A stretch of DNA of 64,000 nucleotides from Paenibacillus zeirhizosphaerae (GTDB lineage: Bacteria; Bacillota; Bacilli; Paenibacillales; Paenibacillaceae): assembly GCF_030705605.1 (NCBI RefSeq), contig NZ_JAPCKK010000014.1, positions 248,001-312,000 on the forward strand, written 5' to 3'. Below, piece after piece: positions 49,726 to 59,410 of the stretch. The position numbers were made by a program, and so were the translations under genes. The first letter of the stretch is position 1; every line of letters begins with the position of its first letter. The notes beneath the pieces are model-generated. The model was not told where the DNA came from and did not search any database. It saw only the letters and a program-made list of their open reading frames with translations.

Positions 49726-51900
49726 TCAATTGTTATTATTGTTCTGTCCCTCTTCGCCTGATTGATTCTGTTCTTCAGTAGTCTGATCGGTACTGTCCTG
49801 CTGTTCCGCCGCCGGATCAGCCTCTCCACTACTTCCTTCCCCTTCCGAAGTACTGCCGTCCGATTCATCGCCCGCAGGCGGATCGGGTTCACTAGAAGCT
49901 GGTGGCGTAACCTGAGGCTGCTGGACGGTTCCGTTTTTGGCATCAATGTAAGGAATCACATACGTATCAAAAAATTGTCCGTCCCTGTACACCGAAACTA
50001 CGCCGTCCTTATTCGGGGCAAGCAGCAGGTCGATGGTCAGCATCTGGGTTGTATTGATCGTCCGCTTTCCCCATTCCTTATCGCTGACACGTGCGTCGGT
50101 ATAGGTAACACGAATATCGCTGTTTTTGCCTTCCTCCGCCGGTGCGACCGGCAACTCATACGAGTACGTGATCGCTTCCGGAGGCAAACCCGTACTTACC
50201 GTGAGGGTCACTTTAGAGCCAGGATCAACATCTTCTCCGGCTGCAGCAGGCCATTGCTTTATGACCTTGCCTTGCTCGGCAGTGAAGCTGCTTTCCTCAC
50301 TTACGGCCTCCAGCTTGAGTCCGGCGTCGGAGATCATTTTTTCCGCCTCAGCCTGTGTCTTATTGATCAGATCAGGCATCTTAATCGTGTCCGGCCCCTT
50401 GCTCACGATTAGTGTAACCTGGACCTCGTCCGGATTGTAGTCCGTATTTGCCGCCGGTGTCTGCTCTATAATGGTACCAGCCTGCTTGTCGCTGAACTGA
50501 TCATCAGCACGGGTAATCCGTTCCTCGGGAATTCCCACTGCAACCAGTTTAGCCACAGCATCCTCGTAAGTGGTCTGCTTAGAGAGGAGATCCGGCATTT
50601 TCTGCAATGGCTTCTCCGCTCCGATCGTAAGCTCTATCAGTGCTCCCTTTTTCAGCACCGTGCCTTCCGGCTGATCCTGTATGAACACAACTCCGGGATC
50701 TATTCCCTCTTTGTACTGTTCCAGCACCGGCTCTTTCACCGTCAGCCCGGCTTTGACCAGCTCCGCTCTCGCCTGTTCCTCCGTCATATTGACCACATTC
50801 GGTACCTTAACCTCAGGCACTTCCATAAGATTGGTCACGTACATCACCAGCAACGCCATGGCAACCAACAATGCGACTACCGATCCCGCCCAGATGTACA
50901 CCTTTTTATTGCTTTTCCTCACAGGACGCTGCGGAACTTCCTCCGTCATCTCCGGAGCAGACTGCCAGTCCGCAGATGCCTTGGATATGCCGCTGCTGGG
51001 CAAAGGCTTGATCGCAGGAATAATCCGCGTCTGTGCTTCGTCCTCTTCATCATCGAAGAGAATTTTGTGCTCATTCCGGCGTTCAGGCAGCAAGCAGGTT
51101 TCTAGATCCTGCATCATTTCCTCCGCCGACTGGTAGCGTTCCTGCGGATTTTTGCGCATGGATTTCAGAATAATGTTCTCCACACTTTGCGGAATCAGAG
51201 GATTCACTTTGCGCGGCTCTTCAAATTCCTCCTGCAAATGCTTCAAGGCGACGCTGATCGGGCTTTCTCCCAGGAAAGGAAGCTGGGCCGTCAGCATTTG
51301 GTACAGCACGATGCCTAATGAGTATAAATCCGATTTCTCTCCTGTCGTAACACCTTTTGCATGCTCCGGCGAGAAATAATGAACCGATCCCACCACCGAG
51401 CCTGTTTGGGTAATCGTCGTGGAAGTAACCGCCCGTGCAATCCCGAAATCTGTTACTTTGACCCGGCCATTACGACCGATCAATATATTGTGAGGCTTGA
51501 TATCCCTGTGGATAATCTGGTTGTGATGGGCGTGCTCAAGCGCATCGCAGATTTGGGAGGCAATGCGTACCGCCTCTTCCACCTGCAAGGGGGCCCGTTC
51601 TTTAATAATTTCATTTAAATTTTTGCCTTCAACGCATTCCATGACGATATAGTGGATATCCTCTTCTTGTCCCACATCATAAATGCTGACCACATTCTGA
51701 TGGGATAACGAAGCTGCCGATTGCGCCTCCCGCCGGAAACGGCGGATAAACTCCTCATCATGGACAAACTGCTGACGAAGCACCTTGACAGCGACATTGC
51801 GGTTCAGCAAAATATCCTGCGCCCTGTAGACGAGAGCCATGCCGCCTCCACCTATGCGCTCGATAATGTCATACCTTCCGCCCAACAGATGTCCTATCAT
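49726..51900 (-). CDS. prkC: PASTA-domain Ser/Thr protein kinase
   Basis: Membrane kinase sensing cell-wall muropeptides, involved in spore germination and wall control. 724 residues: kinase domain (about 10-270) with GGGGMALVYRA, VKVLR, HRDIKPHNIL and DFGIA; one membrane helix near 335-355; three PASTA repeats (about 360-570, starting VKVPNVVNM, KMPDLLSKQ, KMPDLINKT); an extra beta-rich domain; and an acidic Ser/Asp/Glu/Gln tail ending in five Asn. The ATG overlaps the prpC stop (ATGA). Confidence 0.97.
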   Translation of the reverse strand: MIGHLLGGRYDIIERIGGGGMALVYRAQDILLNRNVAVKVLRQQFVHDEEFIRRFRREAQSAASLSHQNVVSIYDVGQEEDIHYIVMECVEGKNLNEIIKERAPLQVEEAVRIASQICDALEHAHHNQIIHRDIKPHNILIGRNGRVKVTDFGIARAVTSTTITQTGSVVGSVHYFSPEHAKGVTTGEKSDLYSLGIVLYQMLTAQLPFLGESPISVALKHLQEEFEEPRKVNPLIPQSVENIILKSMRKNPQERYQSAEEMMQDLETCLLPERRNEHKILFDDEEDEAQTRIIPAIKPLPSSGISKASADWQSAPEMTEEVPQRPVRKSNKKVYIWAGSVVALLVAMALLVMYVTNLMEVPEVKVPNVVNMTEEQARAELVKAGLTVKEPVLEQYKEGIDPGVVFIQDQPEGTVLKKGALIELTIGAEKPLQKMPDLLSKQTTYEDAVAKLVAVGIPEERITRADDQFSDKQAGTIIEQTPAANTDYNPDEVQVTLIVSKGPDTIKMPDLINKTQAEAEKMISDAGLKLEAVSEESSFTAEQGKVIKQWPAAAGEDVDPGSKVTLTVSTGLPPEAITYSYELPVAPAEEGKNSDIRVTYTDARVSDKEWGKRTINTTQMLTIDLLLAPNKDGVVSVYRDGQFFDTYVIPYIDAKNGTVQQPQVTPPASSEPDPPAGDESDGSTSEGEGSSGEADPAAEQQDSTDQTTEEQNQSGEEGQNNNNN

Positions 51901-52670
51901 GCTTCATACCCCTTTTCCTCCGCAGAAGCTTCCTGCGGTAACTCAAACAGGGCGACGGTAATGTTGTCATCCCCTCCTGCCAGCAGCGCGAGGTGGAGCA
52001 GCCTGTCCGCGCGTTCCTCAAGTGGTATATCGGATGCACCCACAACCTTATTGATCTGCTCCTCGCTCACCAGATTGCTGAGTCCGTCGCTGCAGAGCAG
52101 CAGAACATCGCCTTTCTTCAGCTCAATGGCATCCAAATCCACAGCTACTTCCATATCAGTGCCAAGCGCGCGAGTCAGCACATTTCTGCGCGGATGCGTC
52201 CCAACTTCCTCTCTGCTGATCTGGCCGTTCTTGTACAGCTCGTTTACCAGCGTATGATCCTCCGTAATTTGCGTTGTGGTGCCCCCTGATATGACATATG
52301 CCCGGCTGTCGCCAATATGACCGATTACACCCTTTGTATCATTCAGCAGTACGGCCACGACCGTCGTGCCCATATTGTGATATTGGACGTTGCGGTCTGC
52401 TGTTTGATAGATCACTTCATTGGCATGTAAAATAGCGTCGCTGAGCGCCGCAGACAAAGAATGCACCGACAATCCGGTTTCCAAAGTGGCCAAATCGGCG
52501 GCAAGGGTCTCCACTGCCAGGCGGCTTGCCGTATCTCCCGCCAGATGACCGCCCATTCCATCAGCAACAATTCCCAGAATATATCCCTGCTCCAAATGAC
52601 GAATCCAGGCTGAATCTTCATTGACCGAACGCACGCGTCCGACATGGCTGACATGAACTGTTTTAATCAA
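51897..52670 (-). CDS. prpC: PP2C-type protein phosphatase (Stp1/PrpC)
   Basis: Manganese-dependent phosphatase that reverses PrkC. 257 residues with the PP2C motifs VRSVNEDS (metal Asp), VADGMGGHLAGDTAS, IGHIGDSRAY, LLCSDGLSNLV and GGDDNITVALFE. Start is a TTG with GAGGTG upstream. It begins 6 bases after rlmN and overlaps prkC, so kinase and phosphatase are made together. Confidence 0.97.
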   Translation of the reverse strand: MIKTVHVSHVGRVRSVNEDSAWIRHLEQGYILGIVADGMGGHLAGDTASRLAVETLAADLATLETGLSVHSLSAALSDAILHANEVIYQTADRNVQYHNMGTTVVAVLLNDTKGVIGHIGDSRAYVISGGTTTQITEDHTLVNELYKNGQISREEVGTHPRRNVLTRALGTDMEVAVDLDAIELKKGDVLLLCSDGLSNLVSEEQINKVVGASDIPLEERADRLLHLALLAGGDDNITVALFELPQEASAEEKGYEA

Positions 52671-52676
52671 ATGATT

Positions 52677-53717
52677 TCACCTCAACTCCATATGCTTTGC
52701 ACGCAACTGTCCACAGGCAGCAGCGATGTCGTGGCCCTGCTCGCGGCGAATCGTCACGTTAATCCCCTTCTCAGCCAGCTTACGCTGAAATTTGAAGATG
52801 TCATTCCGGGAAGTACGGATATATTTGCGTTCAGGCACATGATTGACCGGAATAAGGTTGACGTGACACAGCATATCCTTCAGAACCTCCCCAAGCTCCT
52901 CCGCATGCTCTTCCTGATCATTAACCCCACCGATCAGCGCATATTCAAACGTAATACGGCGGCCGGTTTTGGCCAGATAATAGCGGAGCGACTCCATGAC
53001 ATCCTGAAACGGATACCGGCGGTTAACAGGCATCAGCTTGGACCGGAGCGCATCATTCGGCGCATGGATGGAAATCGCCAGGTTGATCTGCGTATCCTCA
53101 TCGGCAAATTTATAAATATTCGGCACGATGCCGCTCGTGGAAACAGTAATATGACGCTGCCCGATATTCAAGCCCTTCTCATGGATCATAATGCGCAGAA
53201 ACTTCATCGTTTCCTCGTAATTCTCGAACGGCTCGCCGGAGCCCATAATCACGATACTGCTGACCCGCTCACCCTTTTTGTCAAGAATTTTCTGAGCCTG
53301 TACGACCTGCGCAACAATCTCGCCCGAAGTAAGATTCCGCTTGAGTCCTCCCAGTGTAGAGGCGCAGAACGTGCAGCCAATGCGACAGCCGACCTGCGTA
53401 GTCACACAGATGCTGTTGCCGTAATTATGCTTCATGATGACCGTCTCAATCGCATGGTCATCGTGCAAACCGAAGAGAAACTTGACGGTTCCGTCTTTGG
53501 ATTCGAGCTTGGTGATCTCCTGGAGCGTGACGAAGCTGAATTGGTCGGTAAGCTTCTCGCGCAAAGACTTGGACAAATTGGTCATTCCACTGAAATCGTC
53601 TACCCGCTTCACATAGAGCCAGTCAAAAATTTGGCCGCCGCGAAAAGCAGGCTCCCCGTTCTCAATGGCCCAGGCCTGTAGCTCCTCCAGCGTATAATCG
53701 TATATAAAAGGTTTCAT
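52677..53717 (-). CDS. rlmN: 23S rRNA (adenine-2503-C2)-methyltransferase
   Basis: Radical SAM enzyme methylating A2503 of 23S rRNA and some tRNAs. 346 residues with the cluster motif [11 protein letters not shown] (CxxxCxxC) near residue 115, [11 protein letters not shown], and the catalytic C-terminal cysteine in [14 protein letters not shown] precedes the ATG. A terminator lies between it and rsmB, so it probably starts a new transcript with prpC-prkC-rsgA-rpe. Confidence 0.97.
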   Translation of the reverse strand: MKPFIYDYTLEELQAWAIENGEPAFRGGQIFDWLYVKRVDDFSGMTNLSKSLREKLTDQFSFVTLQEITKLESKDGTVKFLFGLHDDHAIETVIMKHNYGNSICVTTQVGCRIGCTFCASTLGGLKRNLTSGEIVAQVVQAQKILDKKGERVSSIVIMGSGEPFENYEETMKFLRIMIHEKGLNIGQRHITVSTSGIVPNIYKFADEDTQINLAISIHAPNDALRSKLMPVNRRYPFQDVMESLRYYLAKTGRRITFEYALIGGVNDQEEHAEELGEVLKDMLCHVNLIPVNHVPERKYIRTSRNDIFKFQRKLAEKGINVTIRREQGHDIAAACGQLRAKHMELR

Positions 53718-53850
53718 GTTAATATAGCACCTGTACTTTCTGAATAGTTATGTTGTTCGTATTAAGGGTATTGTTTCTCATTCTTCCTATTTTAGCACAA
53801 ATGAAAGAAGCGGTAAAAAATTTTCATCAACGCCCAAGTTTGACAGCCAC

Positions 53851-53884
53851 AAAAATAGAAAACCGCCGGGCTGCAGCCCGGCGG
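53851..53884 (-). terminator. Terminator after rsmB
   Basis: CCGCCGGGCTG and CAGCCCGGCGG form a 22-base perfect palindrome, followed on the minus strand by TTTTCTATTTTTG. Confidence 0.85.
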
Positions 53885-53923
53885 CAAGTATGCTTGGTAG
53901 GTCATTGCAATCAAGGATCGCCG

Positions 53924-55306
53924 TTAGTTGTTGCAGCGCTGCAGCCTTGCAATATAAAAACCGTCACTGTGAAAATGCTGGGGTAAAATCTGCAGGACAC
54001 CGTGCTCATTGAGCCCCTCTGCCACACCGGACCACACAGTGCCTTGTTCCTCCACACGCTTGAAGTCCGGATGATCCTTCAGAAATCGCTCAATCTGCCC
54101 CTCGTTCTCGGTAGGCTCAATCGTACAGGTACTGTAGACAAGCAAGCCGCCGGGCTTCAGCAGCCCGGACACACGATCAAGCAGCTTAGACTGCAGATCG
54201 GCTATCGCTTCAATATCCTCCAACGACTTGCTCCAGCGTAAATCTGGCTTGCGACGGATGACCCCGAGTCCTGAGCAGGGGGCATCCAGCAAGATACGGT
54301 CAAACGATGCCGCCGGATAGCGATCCGGCAACTCGGCGGCATCACCGATTACCGTTTCGATACATTCCAGACCGAGCCTGCCTGCCTGCTCCTGGATCAG
54401 ATTCTTCTTGTGGGGATGAAGATCGTTGGCGATAATACGGCCCCTGTCTTTCATGATCTCCCCCATATGCGCCGTCTTGCCGCCGGGAGCCGCGCAACAG
54501 TCCAGCACAAGCATGCCCGGTGTCGGAGCAACAGCCTCGGCCACCAGCATGGAGCTTTCGTCCTGAACGGAGAGCAGGCCGTCTCTGTACCAGGAGGTTA
54601 GGGCCAAGTTGCCACCACTGCGCACAATAATTCCGTACATGCTAACATCCGAAGGAATCGCGTCCATTCCCTCGGCCTTCATCTCCTCCAGCAGTCGTTC
54701 ACGGCTGGTCATCGTGGTATTCACCCGTACACTGACCGCAGGCGGTTCATTGTTCGCCCGGCAGATTGCTTCCGCCGTTTCCTCGCCGTACTGCGCAATC
54801 CAGCGCTTGACGAGCCACTCCGGATGGGAGTGCTCCAACGCAATCCTCTCCACGGCAGACAGGTTGTCCGGAAGGAGCAGCTTCTCCGGTTCACGCAGCA
54901 TACTGCGCAGCACACCGTTGACCATCCCCGAGATCCCCTGATGTCCCCGACGCTTGGCCAAATTCACCGCCTCGCTGACGACGGCATGATCCGGGATCCG
55001 GTCGAGGTACACAATCTGATACGCGCTCATACGCAGCAGGCTGCGAACCCACGGCTGCAGCTTGGCAGCTCCTTTCTGGACGAAACGGTTCAGGAAATAG
55101 TCCAGCGTATTACGACGAGCGGTTGTACCGTATACCAGCTCGGTAACGAGCCCCGCATCCGCCGATGACAGGCGGGCCTGCTGCAGACTTTTGTTAAGCT
55201 CAAGATTGCTGTAGGCCCCCTCTTGCTCAATCCCAGCTAGGATATTCAGCGCTACTTCACGGGCTGACATTTGGCGCGGGCCGCCTGTTTTCGCTCCGTT
55301 CTTCAT
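53924..55306 (-). CDS. rsmB: 16S rRNA (cytosine-967-C5)-methyltransferase
   Basis: Methylates C967 of 16S rRNA. 460 residues: N-terminal NusB-like RNA-binding domain (SAREVALNILAGIEQ, VTELVYGTTARRNTLDYFL) and a C-terminal SAM domain with DCCAAPGGKTAHMGE, LLDAPCSGLG and the catalytic cysteine in STCTIEPTENE. The ATG at 55306 overlaps the fmt stop (ATGA), so it is translationally coupled; the open frame extends upstream inside fmt without support. Confidence 0.96.
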   Translation of the reverse strand: MKNGAKTGGPRQMSAREVALNILAGIEQEGAYSNLELNKSLQQARLSSADAGLVTELVYGTTARRNTLDYFLNRFVQKGAAKLQPWVRSLLRMSAYQIVYLDRIPDHAVVSEAVNLAKRRGHQGISGMVNGVLRSMLREPEKLLLPDNLSAVERIALEHSHPEWLVKRWIAQYGEETAEAICRANNEPPAVSVRVNTTMTSRERLLEEMKAEGMDAIPSDVSMYGIIVRSGGNLALTSWYRDGLLSVQDESSMLVAEAVAPTPGMLVLDCCAAPGGKTAHMGEIMKDRGRIIANDLHPHKKNLIQEQAGRLGLECIETVIGDAAELPDRYPAASFDRILLDAPCSGLGVIRRKPDLRWSKSLEDIEAIADLQSKLLDRVSGLLKPGGLLVYSTCTIEPTENEGQIERFLKDHPDFKRVEEQGTVWSGVAEGLNEHGVLQILPQHFHSDGFYIARLQRCNN

Positions 55307-56256
55307 GCAAGCACCGTTCCGGGCTTCATTTGTCCCCCGCGCGCAAACTGTCCGGCCGCCATCGCCTTCTTGCCTGCCGGCTGAATCTCGCTCAGCCAAA
55401 TGGAGCCATCGCCGGTACGCACTTCAATACCCTCATCCGTCAGCTTCAGCACGGTTCCCGGTGTCTCGCTGCCTACAGAGCTTTGCCCTGCGTTCGGAAC
55501 TTTGGCGCCCCAGATTTTAAATACATTTCCTTCCCACAGCGTAAAGGCTCCGGAAAAAGGAACAAGCCCGCGGATCCGGTTGTAAATCGCCTGTGAGGAA
55601 TGCTGCCAGTCAATCTTCTCGTCCTCGCGCGTTAGGTTGGGCGCATATGTAGCCTCGTCTTCCTTCTGCGGTGTTCTTTCAGCCTCGCCTGCCAGCAATA
55701 ACGGAAGCTGTTCGCGCAATAGCTGCGCTCCGGCTGAGCTAAGCTTAGCAAATACAGTACCGGACGTATCTTCAGGCTCGATAGGGACCTCCACCTTAGC
55801 AATCATGTCCCCTGTATCAAGGCCTTCCGCCATGTACATCAGCGTCACACCGGTCATCGCCTCACCGTTGATGATCGCACGCTGAATAGGCGCCCCGCCC
55901 CGGTAGCGCGGGAGCAAAGAGCCGTGTACATTCAGACAACCGAATTGAGGCATGTCCAATACAGCTTTGGGCAGAATCTGCCCGTAAGCCGCCGTCACAA
56001 TAACATCAGGCTCCCATAACGCAAGCTCAGCTACCGCCTCCGGCAGGCGCAGCCGCTGGGGCTGCATCACCGGAAGACCATGCTTAAGAGCCGCTTCCTT
56101 GACGGGCGGCGGAGTCATTATTTTTTTACGTCCCTGAGGTTTATCCGGCTGGGTCACCACACCCACGACATGATAACCGTCCTCCAGCAGCGCCTCAAGG
56201 GTAGGCACAGCAAAGTCTGGTGTGCCCATAAAGACGATTCGAATTTCATCCTTCAT
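55303..56256 (-). CDS. fmt: Methionyl-tRNA formyltransferase
   Basis: Formylates initiator Met-tRNA with 10-formyl-THF. 317 residues: VFMGTPDFAVPTLE at the N-terminus, catalytic Asn/His region in LNVHGSLLPRYRGGAPIQ near 110, and AEGLDTGDMI; the C-terminal OB-like tRNA-binding domain begins around 205. AAAGGGAG precedes the ATG. Directly follows def, giving the usual formylation-deformylation pair. Confidence 0.97.
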   Translation of the reverse strand: MKDEIRIVFMGTPDFAVPTLEALLEDGYHVVGVVTQPDKPQGRKKIMTPPPVKEAALKHGLPVMQPQRLRLPEAVAELALWEPDVIVTAAYGQILPKAVLDMPQFGCLNVHGSLLPRYRGGAPIQRAIINGEAMTGVTLMYMAEGLDTGDMIAKVEVPIEPEDTSGTVFAKLSSAGAQLLREQLPLLLAGEAERTPQKEDEATYAPNLTREDEKIDWQHSSQAIYNRIRGLVPFSGAFTLWEGNVFKIWGAKVPNAGQSSVGSETPGTVLKLTDEGIEVRTGDGSIWLSEIQPAGKKAMAAGQFARGGQMKPGTVLA

Positions 56257-56271
56257 TCGTGCTCACTCCCT

Positions 56272-56760
56272 TTACTTGCTGTCAGCTCCTGGCTCATCCG
56301 CCGCAGCATCGTAAACCTTTTCCGCAATGTCTGTAAACAAGACGCCGTTCAGGTGGTCAATCTCATGCTGAAAAGCGCGGGACAACAGGCCAGTAGCCGT
56401 GACGGTCAGCGGCTTCCCTTCGCGGTCGAGCCCTCTGACTTTCACCTTCTCGGCACGGCGTACATCCCCGTTTAAACCCGGAATACTCAGGCAGCCTTCC
56501 GGCCCGAATTGCTCGCCTTCCTTTGCCACAATTTCCGGATTAATCATTTTGATCAGCCCATGCTCGTCGCCGGCATCCACCACGATCAGCCGTTTCAGAA
56601 TACCAACCTGGGGAGCGGCCAGACCAACACCCTCCGCGTCATACATCGTATCCGCCATATCGTCCAGCAGCTTCTGCACATTTGGCGTAACTTTGGTAAC
56701 TTCCTTGGCTACTTTATGAAGTACCTCATCAGGTTCTTTAACGATAAAACGAATTGCCAT
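56272..56760 (-). CDS. def: Peptide deformylase
   Basis: Removes the formyl group from nascent proteins. 162 residues with all three metal motifs: GVGLAAPQVG, EGCLSIPG and QHEIDHLNG (HExxH). The length and motif set match the type I enzyme. GGAG precedes the ATG. It lies between priA and fmt in the conserved order. Confidence 0.97.
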   Translation of the reverse strand: MAIRFIVKEPDEVLHKVAKEVTKVTPNVQKLLDDMADTMYDAEGVGLAAPQVGILKRLIVVDAGDEHGLIKMINPEIVAKEGEQFGPEGCLSIPGLNGDVRRAEKVKVRGLDREGKPLTVTATGLLSRAFQHEIDHLNGVLFTDIAEKVYDAAADEPGADSK

Positions 56761-56850
56761 TCTTAACCCACTCCTACCTTAGGAAGCTGAAACTATCCTA
56801 ATATGATTATGAAAAACGCCATCCCTCGGATTATATGCGGCTCCGCCCGT

Positions 56851-59388
56851 CTACATTAACATTTGCGGATCAACATCGAGGCTGATTTGCAGATGCTGGC
56901 GCTGAACGGCATCCGCCATCTCATCCACCACATTCCTGACCAGTCCGACAGCGTCGATTTGTCCACGCCATTTTATCATACATTGAAATCTGTATCTATT
57001 TTTGATTCTCGGCACCGGTGAAGCCACTGGCCCCAGTATATCCAATACATCGGGTGTAAAACGGTCCATAGCTCCGAACCAGCCCAGCTTTCTGGCTTTT
57101 CCTTCTAGCGAAGCCTTGAAATTCTCCGCCAGCCGGACAAGAACAGGAAGCTGCTCATGTGAAAAGGTCACCATAATCAGGCGGCAGTACGGCGGATAAT
57201 GCAGACTGCGGCGGTGATTCAGCTCGTCCCTTATAAAAGAAGCGTAATCATGCCTGCTCGCATGGATGATGGAATAATGGTCCGGGGTATAGGATTGAAT
57301 AAAAACCTCACCGGGAAGCTGGTGCCTGCCGGCCCTGCCCGCCACCTGAGTAAGTAATTGGAACGTTTTCTCCGCCGCCCGGAAATCGGGCAGGTTGAGC
57401 GAGGAATCGGCGGTGATGACACCGACCAATGTCACATCCGGAAAATCGAGCCCTTTGGCAACCATCTGCGTGCCAAGCAGCACATCGGCTTTTTTCTCCC
57501 GGAAACGAGTCAGCAGCTTTTCATGTGAGCCTTTTTCGGTTGTTGTGTCCACATCCATACGGATGACGCGTATGCCCGGAAACAGCTTGGCCAGTTCTTC
57601 CTCCACTCGCTGCGTACCGGTTCCGAAATAGCGAATGTGCTCGCTCCCGCAGTCCGGGCACACTTCCGGCGCAGGCGCCGCATAGCCACAGTAGTGACAG
57701 CGCAGGTTATTGGACCGCTGATGATAGGTAAGCGAAATGTCACACTCCGGACACCCGGCCACATAACCGCAACTGCGGCACATGACGAAGGTGGAGTAGC
57801 CCCTTCTGTTCAAGAGCAGCACCGTCTGTTCACCACGCTCCAGCCTGCCTGCGATGCCATCATGCAGCGCCCGGCTGAACATGGAACGGTTGCCCTCCCG
57901 CAGTTCGTCCCGCATATCTACGATCCGTACCTCCGGCAGCGTGTTGCCGAGGGCGCGGGTATGCATTTCCAGTAGTAGCGGGGCAAACTCATCATTGCTT
58001 TGCGATCGGGCTGCATGATAGCTTTCCAGCGCTGGCGTCGCCGAACCGAGAATCACGACAGCTCCATGCTGGTGTGAGCGCCGTATCGCAACATCCCGGG
58101 CATGGTACTTCGGTGTTTCCTCCTGCTTATAAGACGATTCATGCTCCTCGTCCATGATAATCAGACCAAGCTTGGCGAACGGAGCAAATACAGCAGAACG
58201 GGCTCCAATGGCGACCTTAACGCGACCTTCACGTATTTTACGCCATTCATCATACCGCTCTCCGCCCGACAGACGGCTGTGCATAACTGCCACCTGATCA
58301 CCAAACCGCCCTTTGAACCGTTCCACCATTTGCGGTGTCAAAGAAATTTCGGGAACAAGCACGATCGCCTGCCTTCCCTGTTCAATACAGTGGCTGATGG
58401 TTTGCAGATAGATTTCGGTTTTGCCGCTGCCGGTAACGCCATGAAGCAGGAAAGCCCCCTGCTCACGCGTTTCCAGCTGCCGGATCACCCGTTCAAATAC
58501 ATACTGCTGTTCACCAGTTAGCTTGAGCGGCTGTGTCGGTTTGAAGTATCTACCGCGATACGGATCGCGGAACACCTCCACATCCTCAATCCGCAGATGC
58601 CCCTTGTTTTCGAGCGCTTTTACAGCCGCCGCCGACACATGCAGGGAAGCGAGCACCTCCTTCAACGGAAGAGGCAGGAATTCCTTGCGCTCCAGCAAGA
58701 AGGCGAGTACTTCCTTCTGGCGCTGCGCTTTTTTTGGAAAGTCGTCAAGCGCGGCTTCAGCCTCCTCGACCGGAACAGCCAAATTAACGGCCTTCAACAT
58801 CTTCTTCTGCAGCTTGTCCCTGATGGTCTGGCTTTCCTGCAGCACACCACGTCTCAGCAGAGCCTTGATAACCGCTGCCTCTTGCGGGAATTGCCGGCTT
58901 AACGCCTGCAGCGCTACCTGCTGCTTGCTGCGAATATAGGTCACGATCCCCCGCTCCACCGGGTCGCTCATGCCGTCATCCTCCAAAAGCGCACCGGCGT
59001 CAGCCGGAGCTTCGTCAGCCACTGGCCGGTCAGCCAGGGAAATATAACGCTCCGCCTTGCCTTTAAGCGCTGTCGGAATCATGGCCTGCAGTGCCAAAAT
59101 CCGGCTGCACGCATACCGCTCGCTCATCCACTCGCCCAGCTCTACTAAATCGGGAGACAGCGGTGGAACCAGGTCCAGCAGCTCCTGCAGCGGCCGGAGC
59201 TTAAAGCGGGATGGCTCCGCCTCCGGCTGCATCGAGGTTACAAATCCTTGTACCGTGCGTTTACCGAAGGGAACGGCAACCCGGCTTCCCGGCTCAATCC
59301 AGGTACGCATTGAATCGGGAATCAAATAATCAAAGGTCCGGTCCGTATCCTTGGCGGGCACGTCCACAATCACTTTGGCAATGTCCAT
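56851..59388 (-). CDS. priA: Primosomal helicase PriA
   Basis: Restarts collapsed replication forks. 845 residues: N-terminal 3'-DNA-binding domain (MDIAKVIVDVPAKDTDRTFD), a winged-helix part, helicase domain with GVTGSGKTEIYL, DEEHESSYKQE, and the eight-cysteine zinc region (CRSCGYVAGCPECD, CHYCGYAAPAPEVCPDCG) near residue 540. The start at 59388 has GGGGGGTG 9 bases upstream; GTG/ATG codons at 59406-59409 lie too close to any site. It follows coaBC by about 20 bases. Confidence 0.96.
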   Translation of the reverse strand: MDIAKVIVDVPAKDTDRTFDYLIPDSMRTWIEPGSRVAVPFGKRTVQGFVTSMQPEAEPSRFKLRPLQELLDLVPPLSPDLVELGEWMSERYACSRILALQAMIPTALKGKAERYISLADRPVADEAPADAGALLEDDGMSDPVERGIVTYIRSKQQVALQALSRQFPQEAAVIKALLRRGVLQESQTIRDKLQKKMLKAVNLAVPVEEAEAALDDFPKKAQRQKEVLAFLLERKEFLPLPLKEVLASLHVSAAAVKALENKGHLRIEDVEVFRDPYRGRYFKPTQPLKLTGEQQYVFERVIRQLETREQGAFLLHGVTGSGKTEIYLQTISHCIEQGRQAIVLVPEISLTPQMVERFKGRFGDQVAVMHSRLSGGERYDEWRKIREGRVKVAIGARSAVFAPFAKLGLIIMDEEHESSYKQEETPKYHARDVAIRRSHQHGAVVILGSATPALESYHAARSQSNDEFAPLLLEMHTRALGNTLPEVRIVDMRDELREGNRSMFSRALHDGIAGRLERGEQTVLLLNRRGYSTFVMCRSCGYVAGCPECDISLTYHQRSNNLRCHYCGYAAPAPEVCPDCGSEHIRYFGTGTQRVEEELAKLFPGIRVIRMDVDTTTEKGSHEKLLTRFREKKADVLLGTQMVAKGLDFPDVTLVGVITADSSLNLPDFRAAEKTFQLLTQVAGRAGRHQLPGEVFIQSYTPDHYSIIHASRHDYASFIRDELNHRRSLHYPPYCRLIMVTFSHEQLPVLVRLAENFKASLEGKARKLGWFGAMDRFTPDVLDILGPVASPVPRIKNRYRFQCMIKWRGQIDAVGLVRNVVDEMADAVQRQHLQISLDVDPQMLM

Positions 59389-59410
59389 ACCGTCCGCACC
59401 CCCCATCACC

